A model generated the notes under the pieces. That model was given only the letters and a program-made list of their open reading frames with translations. It was not told the origin of the DNA and ran no database searches. Source: Gilliamella sp. B3022 (GTDB lineage Bacteria; Pseudomonadota; Gammaproteobacteria; Enterobacterales; Orbaceae). From it: a stretch of 64,000 nucleotides of DNA. The translations under genes and the position numbers were made by a program. This document shows, piece after piece, positions 1 through 7,823 of the stretch; the stretch's first letter is position 1; each line of letters begins with the position of its first letter. The stretch covers positions 779,306 through 843,305 of the forward strand of contig NZ_CP071867.1 of the NCBI RefSeq assembly GCF_028751545.1, written 5' to 3'.

Positions 1-185
1 TGCAGAGCAACTACCACCGGTTTGGGAATATAACAAAGAAATCCAAAATCGTTTGGAGCAACAACTTACCCCCAACCGAAAAACAAGCGGCATTAGATTA
101 TTTGGAAACGCCGAAAACCAAAGTGGTCACTTGGAATTATAATAAATGGCGAGATCAAATAGATAATTTTCACCCTAAACCATAG
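1..185 (+). pseudogene. 3' tail of an unidentified gene, apparently frameshifted
   Basis: Two reading frames look protein-like in succession. Frame 2 is open from the window edge to about base 77 and reads ...LPPVWEYNKEIQNRLEQQ. Frame 3 then continues as TEKQAALDYLETPKTKVV and ends at TAG 183-185. Removing one C from the five-C run near base 70 joins them into one continuous protein (QQLTPTEKQ...). I therefore read this as the C-terminal end of a gene entering from the left, carrying a one-base insertion or a sequencing error. The family is not recognised. It is followed by unstructured, stop-rich sequence. Confidence 0.35.
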
Positions 186-660
186 ACAAAATCCTATTTC
201 AATTACAGAAGCCCATTGGCTTATTTGCTAATAAATTGAGCCTAAAATTCGTTGCCAACCTGCCTATCGTAAAAAAGTATTTCTGCTTCAGAAACAAAGG
301 ATTCAAAGAGTTATACCGGTATCATTTATTTTAAAACAAAAACTACCATTACATCTGAAAATCAAGGAGATCGAAGTCAGAATTGATGATAAAAGTAGTT
401 AAAATTGTATTAAGAACTCATATCAAGCTTCTTAGATTTTTCTAAATTGAAACGTCGGATATTTAATAGTGCTATGCAGCTAATGACGTATAATTAAAAA
501 TGGACATTAACGTTTTTACAAAATTCAGTGTGACTAGATAATGAAATTAATTTTGTCAAAAAGTTTCAGGTTAACTATATCTTTGAGTAAAAATATTGGT
601 TAAATCTAATTGTAATTGAGCATCAAAAAAAGATTATATCGCCTTATAATCTGAACCTAT
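186..660. other. intergenic region, no intact gene; possible decayed sequence
   Basis: No ORF with a start codon and ribosome binding site is present. A 55-codon stretch on the plus strand (235-402) is open and somewhat protein-like (RCQPAYRKKVFLLQKQ near its start), but it has no ATG/GTG/TTG start in a sensible place and no family I recognise. Together with the frameshifted tail just upstream, this suggests degraded coding sequence rather than a regulatory region. No terminal inverted repeats of an insertion sequence were seen. Confidence 0.3.
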
Positions 661-662
661 CT

Positions 663-692
663 TTAACTTCTTATCTTCAGTTGGTATATAAT
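663..692 (+). promoter_or_regulatory. candidate sigma-70 promoter of xerD
   Basis: TTAACT (663-668) and TATAAT (687-692) are separated by 18 bases, giving a predicted transcription start near 699, about 25 bases upstream of the xerD TTG. The -10 is a perfect consensus; the -35 matches 4 of 6. AT-rich surroundings make chance matches common. Confidence 0.45.
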
Positions 693-723
693 ATTTATCA
701 CAAATTATTCGTAGGGACTACTT

Positions 724-1641
724 TTGATATCTGATAAAAACATACCAGCACAAAATAAAATGTTAATTGAACAATTTTTAGACTCGCTATGGCTGGAACG
801 TAGTTTAGCAGAAAATACTATTACATCTTATAAACTTGATTTAATTGCATTAAGTCAATCACTGCAACAACAAGATGTAACATTATTGACCGCGCAAACT
901 AACAATTTACAGAATTTTTTAATGCAGCGTGTTCAAGATGGTTATAAAGCCAGTAGCTCTGCACGTTTACTCAGCGCGACTAAAAGATTTTTTCAGTATC
1001 TTTATCAAGAAAATTATCGCACTGATGATCCTTCAGCAGTTTTATCATCACCAAAATTACCGAAAAAACTGCCCAAAGATTTAACTGAATCACAAGTCGA
1101 CGCATTGCTTGAATCTCCAAGTATTGAAGATCCTATTGAGCTTCGAGACAAAGCCATGTTAGAAGTTCTTTACGCCACAGGTTTACGTGTTTCTGAACTG
1201 GTTAATTTAGAAATAAGTGATGTGAGCTTACGTCAAGGCGTCGTTCGAATCATCGGTAAGGGTAACAAAGAACGCTTAGTGCCACTCGGTGAAGAAGCGA
1301 TTTATTGGTTAGAGTATTATTTTAAATATGCCCGAAATGATCTTTTAAAAAATGGCGCAGTTGATGTACTATTTCCAAGCAGATTAGGTAAAAAAATGAC
1401 CAGACAGACCTTCTGGCATAGAATTAAATATTATGCCATACTAACCGGTATTAACATTGAAGCACTTTCCCCACACGTACTTCGACATGCTTTTGCAACC
1501 CATTTGCTTAATCATGGTGCAGATTTACGCGTGGTACAAATGTTACTCGGTCATAGTAGCTTATCGACCACTCAAATTTACACACATGTGGCAACGGAAA
1601 GATTAAAACAGTTACACAGCAAACATCATCCTCGAGCATAG
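724..1641 (+). CDS. xerD: site-specific tyrosine recombinase XerD
   Basis: XerD works with XerC at the chromosomal dif site to resolve chromosome dimers, under FtsK control at the division septum. The protein has an N-terminal SAM-like DNA-binding domain (about residues 10-95) and a catalytic domain with the full tyrosine-recombinase set: R155, K179, H251, R254, H277 and nucleophile Y286 (motifs TGLRVSEL, HVLRHAFATHLL, LGHSSLSTTQIY). Length (305 aa) is close to the E. coli 298. The start is TTG: AGGGA at 713-717 sits six bases upstream, whereas the in-frame ATG at 760 has no such site and would shorten the protein by 12 residues. It is followed after 25 bases by dsbC and then recJ, the same order as in E. 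coli. Confidence 0.95.
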   Translation: MISDKNIPAQNKMLIEQFLDSLWLERSLAENTITSYKLDLIALSQSLQQQDVTLLTAQTNNLQNFLMQRVQDGYKASSSARLLSATKRFFQYLYQENYRTDDPSAVLSSPKLPKKLPKDLTESQVDALLESPSIEDPIELRDKAMLEVLYATGLRVSELVNLEISDVSLRQGVVRIIGKGNKERLVPLGEEAIYWLEYYFKYARNDLLKNGAVDVLFPSRLGKKMTRQTFWHRIKYYAILTGINIEALSPHVLRHAFATHLLNHGADLRVVQMLLGHSSLSTTQIYTHVATERLKQLHSKHHPRA

Positions 1642-1666
1642 TTCTCAACAAAATAAGGATAATTAA

Positions 1667-2371
1667 ATGAAGAAAATAGTTTTAAGTATAGGTTTAGCAT
1701 TGATCTCAACTTCAGTACTAGCAGCGAATGCCGATATTACAAAAAGCTTAAACCAATTAGGATATCAAACCAAAGACATAAAAATTGAGAATAGTCCAGT
1801 AAATGGATTTAAAACCGTGATCACACCTGATGGCGTTTTTTATGTTTCTGATGATGGAAAATACCTAACTCAAGGACCAATCTTTGATGTTCAAGGCAAC
1901 GAACCTCAAAATATCGCTAATAGTCACAATGCTAAATTAATCAAATCGATTGAGAAAGATGCTATTGTCTATAAAGCTAACAATGAAAAATATGTTATTT
2001 CCGTATTTACGGATTATACCTGTCATTATTGTAAACTGTTGCATGAAAATATTAATAAATATTTGGATGCAGGTATTTCAGTACACTATTTTGCTTTTCC
2101 TCGAGCTGGCGCAGATAGCGAAGTTGGAAAAAACATGCAATCAATCTGGAGTGTAGCGGATCGTAAAGCTGCTTTTGAAAATGCTTACAAAGATAATCCT
2201 ATCTCTCCAGCAAGCAGTATGATACCTTATGTAACCCAACAATTTAATGTTGGTAAACAAATTGGTATTACTGGCACACCTGCCATTGTTTTAGCTGATG
2301 GTCAACTTGTTTCTGGCTATGTCCCTGCTGATAAATTACTTACTATTTTAAATAAAAAATCGGTTAAGTAA
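1667..2371 (+). CDS. dsbC: periplasmic disulfide isomerase DsbC, single-disulfide variant
   Basis: DsbC is a periplasmic V-shaped homodimer that shuffles wrong disulfides and is kept reduced by DsbD. A signal peptide is visible (MKKIVLSIGLALISTSVLAA, cleavage near residue 20), followed by an N-terminal dimerisation region (about 20-80) and a thioredoxin fold with the active site C119-H-Y-C122; the family usually has CGYC. The cis-Pro loop is GITGTPAIVL. The second, structural cysteine pair of E. coli DsbC (in its IWC and PASC motifs) is missing: the equivalent positions are S162 (2150-2152) and S184 (2216-2218). Ribosome binding site AAGGA precedes the ATG. Likely cotranscribed with xerD. Confidence 0.93.
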   Translation: MKKIVLSIGLALISTSVLAANADITKSLNQLGYQTKDIKIENSPVNGFKTVITPDGVFYVSDDGKYLTQGPIFDVQGNEPQNIANSHNAKLIKSIEKDAIVYKANNEKYVISVFTDYTCHYCKLLHENINKYLDAGISVHYFAFPRAGADSEVGKNMQSIWSVADRKAAFENAYKDNPISPASSMIPYVTQQFNVGKQIGITGTPAIVLADGQLVSGYVPADKLLTILNKKSVK

Positions 2372-2420
2372 GATTTTACGAATCAATTTTAATTATTAAT
2401 TAAAACGAACATAAAGACAT

Positions 2421-2444
2421 ATGTTAGCGTTTTGACGCTAACAT
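2421..2444 (+). other. perfect hairpin immediately upstream of recJ
   Basis: ATGTTAGCG (2421-2429) and CGCTAACAT (2436-2444) form a perfect nine-base-pair stem with the loop TTTTGA. It ends seven bases before the recJ ATG. No T-run follows, so it is not a standard terminator; it could be a weak terminator after dsbC or an element affecting recJ translation. Confidence 0.5.
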
Positions 2445-2451
2445 CTATAAT

Positions 2452-4188
2452 ATGAATAAAAATAGAATATTACATCGAAAATTACCTGATTCTTTTCCCG
2501 AGTTATCACAAGATATTCCGCAATTATTGCAACGAATATACGCATTACGTGGCATTAAATCCATGCATGAACTTGATTATACAACGCGTAATTTATGCAA
2601 TTATGATAAATTAACTGGCACACAAAATGCTGTTGAAATCCTTTATTCAGCAATGAAAGAGAACAAACGCATTGTTGTTGTAGGTGATTTCGATACCGAT
2701 GGGGCAACAAGTACGGCATTAACCGTAACAGCACTGAAAAAAATGGGCTGTCAATTTGTTAATTATATCATTCCAGATCGCTTTGAAGATGGTTATGGAT
2801 TGAGTGTAAGCGTCGTAAAAAAAGCCATTTCACAACGTGCGGATTTGATAATCACTGTTGATAATGGTATTGCTGCCATTGAAGCTGTTGAGTTTGCAAA
2901 GCAAGCTAACTTAATGGTCATTATTACTGATCATCATTTATGTCCAGAACAGTTACCCAGGGCTGATGCCATAATCAATCCTAATTTACCTAATTGTTCT
3001 TTTCCATCTAAACATTTAGCTGGAGTCGGGGTAGCATTTTATTTTATGCTCGCATTAAGGGCCAAGTTACGTAAGGAAGATTGGTATACAAAAAATAACT
3101 TAATACCATACAATGTTGCCAATTTATTAGATTTAGTAGCTTTAGGTACCATTGCCGATGTAGTAAAACTGGATCACAACAATCGAATTTTGGTCCATCA
3201 AGGCATAAGACGAATTCGATCTGGCTATTGTTGTGAAGGAATAAAAGCTTTATTGTATATTGCAAGAAAAGAGCCATCTTCTTTCACTGCAACAGATCTC
3301 GCTTTTTATATTGCACCAAGATTAAATGCAGCAGGAAGAATGGATAATATGTCTTTAAGTGTTGAATTATTACTTTGTGATGATTTTGATACGGCTATAG
3401 AACAAGCCAAAAATCTTGATATGCTCAATAATGATCGCAAATTGATTGAGCAAACTATGCATAAAGAAGCATTATCATTTATTCAACAAATTGAAAAACA
3501 AGCAACAGCCATTCCAGACATACTGATTGTTTACCACTCTCAATGGCACCAAGGTATTATTGGTATTTTATCGGCTCGATTAAAAGATAAGTATTATCGA
3601 CCTGTTATCTCATTTGCCTCAACTACAGATGGTTATTTAAAAGGATCTGGAAGATCAATAGCAGGAATACATTTACGTGATTTATTAGATGAATTTGATC
3701 AGCAATACCCGAATTTAATTGTGAATTTTGGTGGTCATGCAGTGGCGGTAGGTTTAACCATTCGTGAAGAGGATTTTGAACAATTTAAAACTTGCTTCGA
3801 AGAGCTAGTCAATACTAAATTCATTAAGACACCATTAGAACCAATCATTGAAACAGATGGCGAAATAGAGGGTAAAGATTTTAATTATGTCATAGCAAAA
3901 CATTTAAAAGAAGCCGGTCCTTGGGGAGAAGGTTTTTCTGAACCCATTTTTGATGGGGAATTTATTATTCATCAACAGCGCTTGTTTGCAGAAAAACATC
4001 TTAGATTAGTTTTGGAACCCCAAAAGGGAGGACCACTTGTTGAAGGCATATTGTTTAATGCTAACTTGCAACAATGGCCAGATCAATCATTAAAAAATGT
4101 CAAAATCGTTTATCATTTAATGGTAGATGAATTTCGTGGTAATCAAATGGCAAAACTATTGATTAGATATTTATGGCCTATCGCATAA
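2452..4188 (+). CDS. recJ: single-stranded-DNA-specific exonuclease RecJ
   Basis: RecJ degrades ssDNA 5' to 3' in RecF-pathway recombination and in the excision step of mismatch repair (mutH is also in this window). It is a DHH phosphoesterase: motif VVGDFDTDGATST near D79/D81/D83, and TDHH with D160-H161-H162, give the Mn/Mg-binding core. NRILVHQGI and PRLNAAGRM follow, and the C-terminal DHHA1 domain has SGRS and GGHAVAVGL. At 578 aa it matches the E. coli length of 577. No Shine-Dalgarno sequence is visible before the ATG, and the hairpin at 2421-2444 is almost in contact with the start. The gene lies 80 bases after dsbC. Confidence 0.96.
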   Translation: MNKNRILHRKLPDSFPELSQDIPQLLQRIYALRGIKSMHELDYTTRNLCNYDKLTGTQNAVEILYSAMKENKRIVVVGDFDTDGATSTALTVTALKKMGCQFVNYIIPDRFEDGYGLSVSVVKKAISQRADLIITVDNGIAAIEAVEFAKQANLMVIITDHHLCPEQLPRADAIINPNLPNCSFPSKHLAGVGVAFYFMLALRAKLRKEDWYTKNNLIPYNVANLLDLVALGTIADVVKLDHNNRILVHQGIRRIRSGYCCEGIKALLYIARKEPSSFTATDLAFYIAPRLNAAGRMDNMSLSVELLLCDDFDTAIEQAKNLDMLNNDRKLIEQTMHKEALSFIQQIEKQATAIPDILIVYHSQWHQGIIGILSARLKDKYYRPVISFASTTDGYLKGSGRSIAGIHLRDLLDEFDQQYPNLIVNFGGHAVAVGLTIREEDFEQFKTCFEELVNTKFIKTPLEPIIETDGEIEGKDFNYVIAKHLKEAGPWGEGFSEPIFDGEFIIHQQRLFAEKHLRLVLEPQKGGPLVEGILFNANLQQWPDQSLKNVKIVYHLMVDEFRGNQMAKLLIRYLWPIA

Positions 4189-4312
4189 GCCATAAAAATC
4201 GACTATAATTACGCAGACATTTCGGAATTACATCCAATTGCCAATCAAAACAACAGTGATAACTAAACAAATATTATTATCAATACATTTTTATTAAAGT
4301 TAAGGACTAAAA

Positions 4313-5707
4313 ATGCATATTCATATTCTAGGAATTTGTGGCACATTTATGACAGGAATTGCATTAATAGCCCGTTCGCAAGGTCATAACGTAACGGGTT
4401 CAGACAAGAATGTTTACCCGCCGATGAGTACACTTTTGCAAAAAGAGCATATCGATATTATTGAAGGGTATGATCCTTCTCAATTGACCCCTACTCCCGA
4501 TCTGGTAATAATCGGTAATGCGCTATCAAGAGGTAACCCTTGCGTTGAATATGTTCTTGATAATAATATTCCCTATATTTCAGCCCCTCAATGGTTACAT
4601 GATAATGTCTTACGCGATCGTTGGGTGATTGCTGTTGCAGGTACCCATGGTAAAACAACGACTGCTGGAATGGTCAATTGGATATTAGAAAAACAAGGTT
4701 ATCAGCAAGGTTTTGTTATTGGTGGTGTTCCGGGTAATTTTGATGTATCGGCACGATTAGGCGAAGGTAATTTTTTTGTAATTGAAGCTGACGAATACGA
4801 TTGTTCATTTTTCGACAAGCGATCAAAATTTATGCATTATTGCCCTAAAACCTTAATCATGAACAATTTAGAATTTGATCATGCTGATATTTTTGATGAT
4901 CTTGGTGCAATCCAAAAGCAATTTCATCATTTAGTCCGTTTAGTACCAAGTAAAGGACTTATCATCACGCCACAAGATGATGTAAATTTAAAACAAGTAT
5001 TAGCTAAAGGTTGCTGGAGTGAACAAAGCTTTACGGAATCTGAAACAGGTTGGCTAGCACAACGTATTAATAGTGATGCCAGCCACTTCGCGGTTTATTA
5101 TAATAGCGAAAAAGTGGGCGAAGTTAAATATTCTTTAGTGGGTGAATATAATATGCATAATGCGCTGATGGCTATTGCTGCCGCTCATAATGTGGGCATT
5201 CAACCTACGGATGCTTGTGCAGCATTAAGTACGTTTATCAATGCGAAAAGACGATTAGAACTTTATGGTGAAGTTAATAATATTGAAATATATGACGATT
5301 TTGCCCATCATCCGACTGCAATTTTGGCAACTCTTGAAGCTTTGCGTAGCAAAATTGGAGCTAATCGCCGAATTTTAGCCGTTCTTGAACCTCGCTCAAA
5401 TACAATGAAACTTGGTGTATCAAAAGATGAGTTGGCACCATCACTGGGTCGTGCTGATGAAGTTTTTATATTCCAACCGGAACAATTACCATGGTTAGTA
5501 GCAGATGTTGTTGATGGTTGTATTCAACCTGCATACTGGTCTGGCGATATCGATTTGCTTGTTGAAATGATAACGAAATCCGCTAAACCTTCTGATGCTA
5601 TTTTAATTATGAGTAATGGCGGTTTTAGCGGAATACATGATAAAATTTTAGAAAGCCTAAAAAAAAAACAGCTAAAAGATCAATTGGATGAACAATCATT
5701 ACTCTAA
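4313..5707 (+). CDS. mpl: UDP-N-acetylmuramate:L-alanyl-gamma-D-glutamyl-meso-diaminopimelate ligase
   Basis: Mpl recycles peptidoglycan: it ligates the recovered tripeptide L-Ala-gamma-D-Glu-meso-DAP directly onto UDP-MurNAc in the cytoplasm, using ATP. The Mur-ligase architecture is clear: an N-terminal UDP-binding Rossmann segment (HILGICGTFM), ATP loop GTHGKTT at residues 110-116, central-domain motif EADEYDCSFFDKRSKF, NNLEFDHADIF, and the C-terminal domain with YDDFAHHPTAI and EPRSNTMK. Length 464 aa compares with 457 in E. coli. The ATG is preceded by AAGGACTAAAA. It is separated from recJ by 124 bases without an evident terminator and is followed by nnr. Confidence 0.96.
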   Translation: MHIHILGICGTFMTGIALIARSQGHNVTGSDKNVYPPMSTLLQKEHIDIIEGYDPSQLTPTPDLVIIGNALSRGNPCVEYVLDNNIPYISAPQWLHDNVLRDRWVIAVAGTHGKTTTAGMVNWILEKQGYQQGFVIGGVPGNFDVSARLGEGNFFVIEADEYDCSFFDKRSKFMHYCPKTLIMNNLEFDHADIFDDLGAIQKQFHHLVRLVPSKGLIITPQDDVNLKQVLAKGCWSEQSFTESETGWLAQRINSDASHFAVYYNSEKVGEVKYSLVGEYNMHNALMAIAAAHNVGIQPTDACAALSTFINAKRRLELYGEVNNIEIYDDFAHHPTAILATLEALRSKIGANRRILAVLEPRSNTMKLGVSKDELAPSLGRADEVFIFQPEQLPWLVADVVDGCIQPAYWSGDIDLLVEMITKSAKPSDAILIMSNGGFSGIHDKILESLKKKQLKDQLDEQSLL

Positions 5708-5777
5708 TGATGGGTGAATTTACCTGTATGATTTTGCCACTTAATGTGGCATCTCATTTACAGTAAGAGGCAGTATC

Positions 5778-7256
5778 ATGCAATACTTAGTTACCTCGTC
5801 TGAAATGAAGCATTATGATGCTTATATCTCAAATAAAATTGGTTTACCCTCCTTGGTACTCATGGAACGTGCTGCCCTAGCCGTGGTGAATCAACTTAAT
5901 AAAAATAACTATAATTTAAATAAAGTGGCTGTAGTATGTGGATATGGTAAGAATGGTGGTGATGGTATTGCTATTGCTCGCTTACTCAAATTACAAAACA
6001 TTGATGTTAATGTTTATTTAATTGGCAAACCAGAAAAGGCTTCAAATGAAACGTTACAGCAAATCAAAATAGCACAACATTATAATATTACCTTTGTAAC
6101 TTCACTCAAAGGGTCCTTAACTAAATATACAACGATTGTTGATGCTATTTTTGGTATAGGGCTTAATCGTATCGTTACAGGTGATTTTTTTCATACAATT
6201 AAATTGATTAATCAGAGTAACGCTGAAGTTCTTGCTGTTGATATTCCTTCAGGACTTTGCAGCAATACGGGTAACATTCTTGGTATTGCTGTCAAAGCGA
6301 AACAAACGGTAACATTTGCCTATTCAAAAATTGGTTTATCACTTTATCCAGGAGCTGAATTAGCCGGCGAAATCACTATTGCAGATATTGGTCTCTATGC
6401 AGATACGCCAGCAACTCATTATACTTATCAATCTAGTGAGTTGAGCCAGTTATTACCACGTAGATCGAATCATAGTCATAAGGGTAGCTATGGTAACGTA
6501 TTGATTATTGCCGGATCAGAAAATATGTCCGGAGCAGCCTTCTTTTCAGCTAAAGCCGCTTATAAAACTGGTGCTGGGTTAGTACGTATTTACACACCAA
6601 TATGTAATCGTGATATTTTATTAACACAACTACCTGAAGTATTATTTACACCTTATATTCCCAATCAAATTGATACAACAAAACTTGAAGAATTAATAAA
6701 TTGGGCCTCAGTCATCGTTATTGGGCCGGGAATGGGAGTATCTAAAGATACTTATACAATATTAATGCACGTATTACAATACGCTACGATTCCCATTATT
6801 ATAGATGCTGATGGACTTAATACCTTAGGTGGGAATTTGAAATTATTAAAACAAGCGCACTCAACCATCATTGTCACTCCACATTTAGGGGAAATGTCCA
6901 GATTAATCAATCTACCAATTGAAAAAATTAAAAACAATCTCATCATGACTGCAAAAAAATTTGCACAAGACTATAACGTAATCTGCGTTCTTAAAGATGC
7001 AAAAACCATTGTCACAATCCCTCAAAACGCCACTTATATTAACCAAACCGGTAATAATGGTATGGCAACGGGCGGGACAGGTGATGTTTTAACCGGAATT
7101 ATGGCAGGACTTATAGCACAACATTTACCACCTATAAAAGCGGCCCCAGTAAGCGTTTACTTACATGGATTGGCGGGTGATGAGGCGTTAAAAAGACGAA
7201 ATAAATACAGTTTATTAGCCAGTGATGTCATCGACAGTCTAAATGATATATTATAA
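5778..7256 (+). CDS. nnr: bifunctional NAD(P)H-hydrate epimerase / ADP-dependent dehydratase
   Basis: This enzyme repairs damaged NADH and NADPH: the N-terminal YjeF_N epimerase domain interconverts the R and S hydrates, and the C-terminal ribokinase-like domain dehydrates S-NAD(P)HX using ADP. Domain 1 spans about residues 1-210 (GYGKNGGDGIAIARLL, DAIFGIGLNR, AVDIPSGL). Domain 2 spans about 220-492 (SHKGSYGNVLIIAGS, GPGMG, DADGLN, NGMATGGTGDVLTGIMAGL). Length 492 aa is normal for the fused form. AGAGGC lies upstream of the ATG. A short inverted repeat (TGCCAC/GTGGCA) lies in the 70-base gap after mpl. It is the last gene before the hexamer repeat. Confidence 0.95.
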   Translation: MQYLVTSSEMKHYDAYISNKIGLPSLVLMERAALAVVNQLNKNNYNLNKVAVVCGYGKNGGDGIAIARLLKLQNIDVNVYLIGKPEKASNETLQQIKIAQHYNITFVTSLKGSLTKYTTIVDAIFGIGLNRIVTGDFFHTIKLINQSNAEVLAVDIPSGLCSNTGNILGIAVKAKQTVTFAYSKIGLSLYPGAELAGEITIADIGLYADTPATHYTYQSSELSQLLPRRSNHSHKGSYGNVLIIAGSENMSGAAFFSAKAAYKTGAGLVRIYTPICNRDILLTQLPEVLFTPYIPNQIDTTKLEELINWASVIVIGPGMGVSKDTYTILMHVLQYATIPIIIDADGLNTLGGNLKLLKQAHSTIIVTPHLGEMSRLINLPIEKIKNNLIMTAKKFAQDYNVICVLKDAKTIVTIPQNATYINQTGNNGMATGGTGDVLTGIMAGLIAQHLPPIKAAPVSVYLHGLAGDEALKRRNKYSLLASDVIDSLNDIL

Positions 7257-7278
7257 ATTTAGCTCAACATATAACCTG

Positions 7279-7350
7279 TAGTTTTAGTTTTAGTTTTAGT
7301 TTTAGTTTTAGTTTTAGTTTTAGTTTTAGTTTTAGTTTTAGTTTTAGTTT
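7279..7350 (+). repeat. perfect tandem repeat, TAGTTT x 12
   Basis: Seventy-two bases consist of exactly twelve uninterrupted copies of the hexamer TAGTTT. The tract begins 23 bases after the nnr stop and ends 18 bases before the ATG of the XRE regulator; the ribosome binding site TAAGGA (7357-7362) lies between. A TATAAC at 7270-7275 could be a -10 element placing the tract in the 5' leader, but no good -35 accompanies it. Copy-number change by slipped-strand mispairing would alter the leader or promoter length in 6-bp steps without touching a reading frame. Confidence 0.98.
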
Positions 7351-7368
7351 ACTCAGTAAGGATATTTC

Positions 7369-7728
7369 ATGAATGAAATTACCGATATGATTAAATTGTT
7401 ATGTCGCCGAATAAAAATAACTAGAATCGAAAAAAATTTATCACAACAAGAACTTGCAGATAAATCTCAAATTGGTATAGCAACGATAAAACGTATTGAG
7501 CAAGGCGAATCAATCACATTACAAACATTAATTTCAGTTCTTAAAGGATTAGGTGAACTCGATCAACTCAATAATCTACTCGCCTACAACGAAGTCATTC
7601 ACAAAACTTATGCAGACCAACCAAAACGAAAAAGAAAACAACGAACAACCAGAAAAGAAACAGTTGAAATACTAATTGAAAATGATTTTTTACGCTCTAA
7701 AGTGAATACCATGCGCTGGAAATACTAA
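7369..7728 (+). CDS. XRE-family helix-turn-helix regulator, function unknown
   Basis: A 119-residue protein with one Cro/C1-type helix-turn-helix (about residues 12-65: RRIKITRIEKNLSQQELADK, then QIGIATIKRIEQGESITLQT and LISVLKGLGELDQL). The C-terminal third is strongly basic (KRKRKQRTTRK around residue 85) with a short terminal segment. TAAGGA lies six bases before the ATG. It stands alone: nnr is upstream on the same strand and sdaA converges from the other side, so no toxin or HipA-like partner is adjacent. Small XRE proteins of this type are found as antitoxins or local repressors; which applies here cannot be told. The hexamer repeat directly upstream makes it a candidate for variable expression. 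Confidence 0.75.
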   Translation: MNEITDMIKLLCRRIKITRIEKNLSQQELADKSQIGIATIKRIEQGESITLQTLISVLKGLGELDQLNNLLAYNEVIHKTYADQPKRKRKQRTTRKETVEILIENDFLRSKVNTMRWKY

Positions 7729-7787
7729 AAAGATACTCTAAAAAACAAAATGCTAAAAATAAGTATATAGGGTAATTTTTATCTTCG

Positions 7788-7813
7788 CCAATGATAAAAC
7801 AGACGAAGATAAA
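7788..7813. terminator. hairpin between convergent regulator gene and sdaA
   Basis: TTTATCTTCG (7788-7797) and CGAAGATAAA (7804-7813) form a perfect ten-base-pair stem with a six-base loop between two converging genes. The T-run is weak on both strands, so termination is inferred mainly from position. Confidence 0.5.
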
Positions 7814-7823
7814 TAATGAGATC

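Noticed and set aside
724-1641. XerD as an integrase of a mobile element
   Set aside because: Sequence, length and the xerD-dsbC-recJ order identify the housekeeping recombinase; no attachment site or element genes are nearby.
7279-7350. Repeat array as a CRISPR
   Set aside because: The unit is six bases with no spacers; it is a simple tandem microsatellite.
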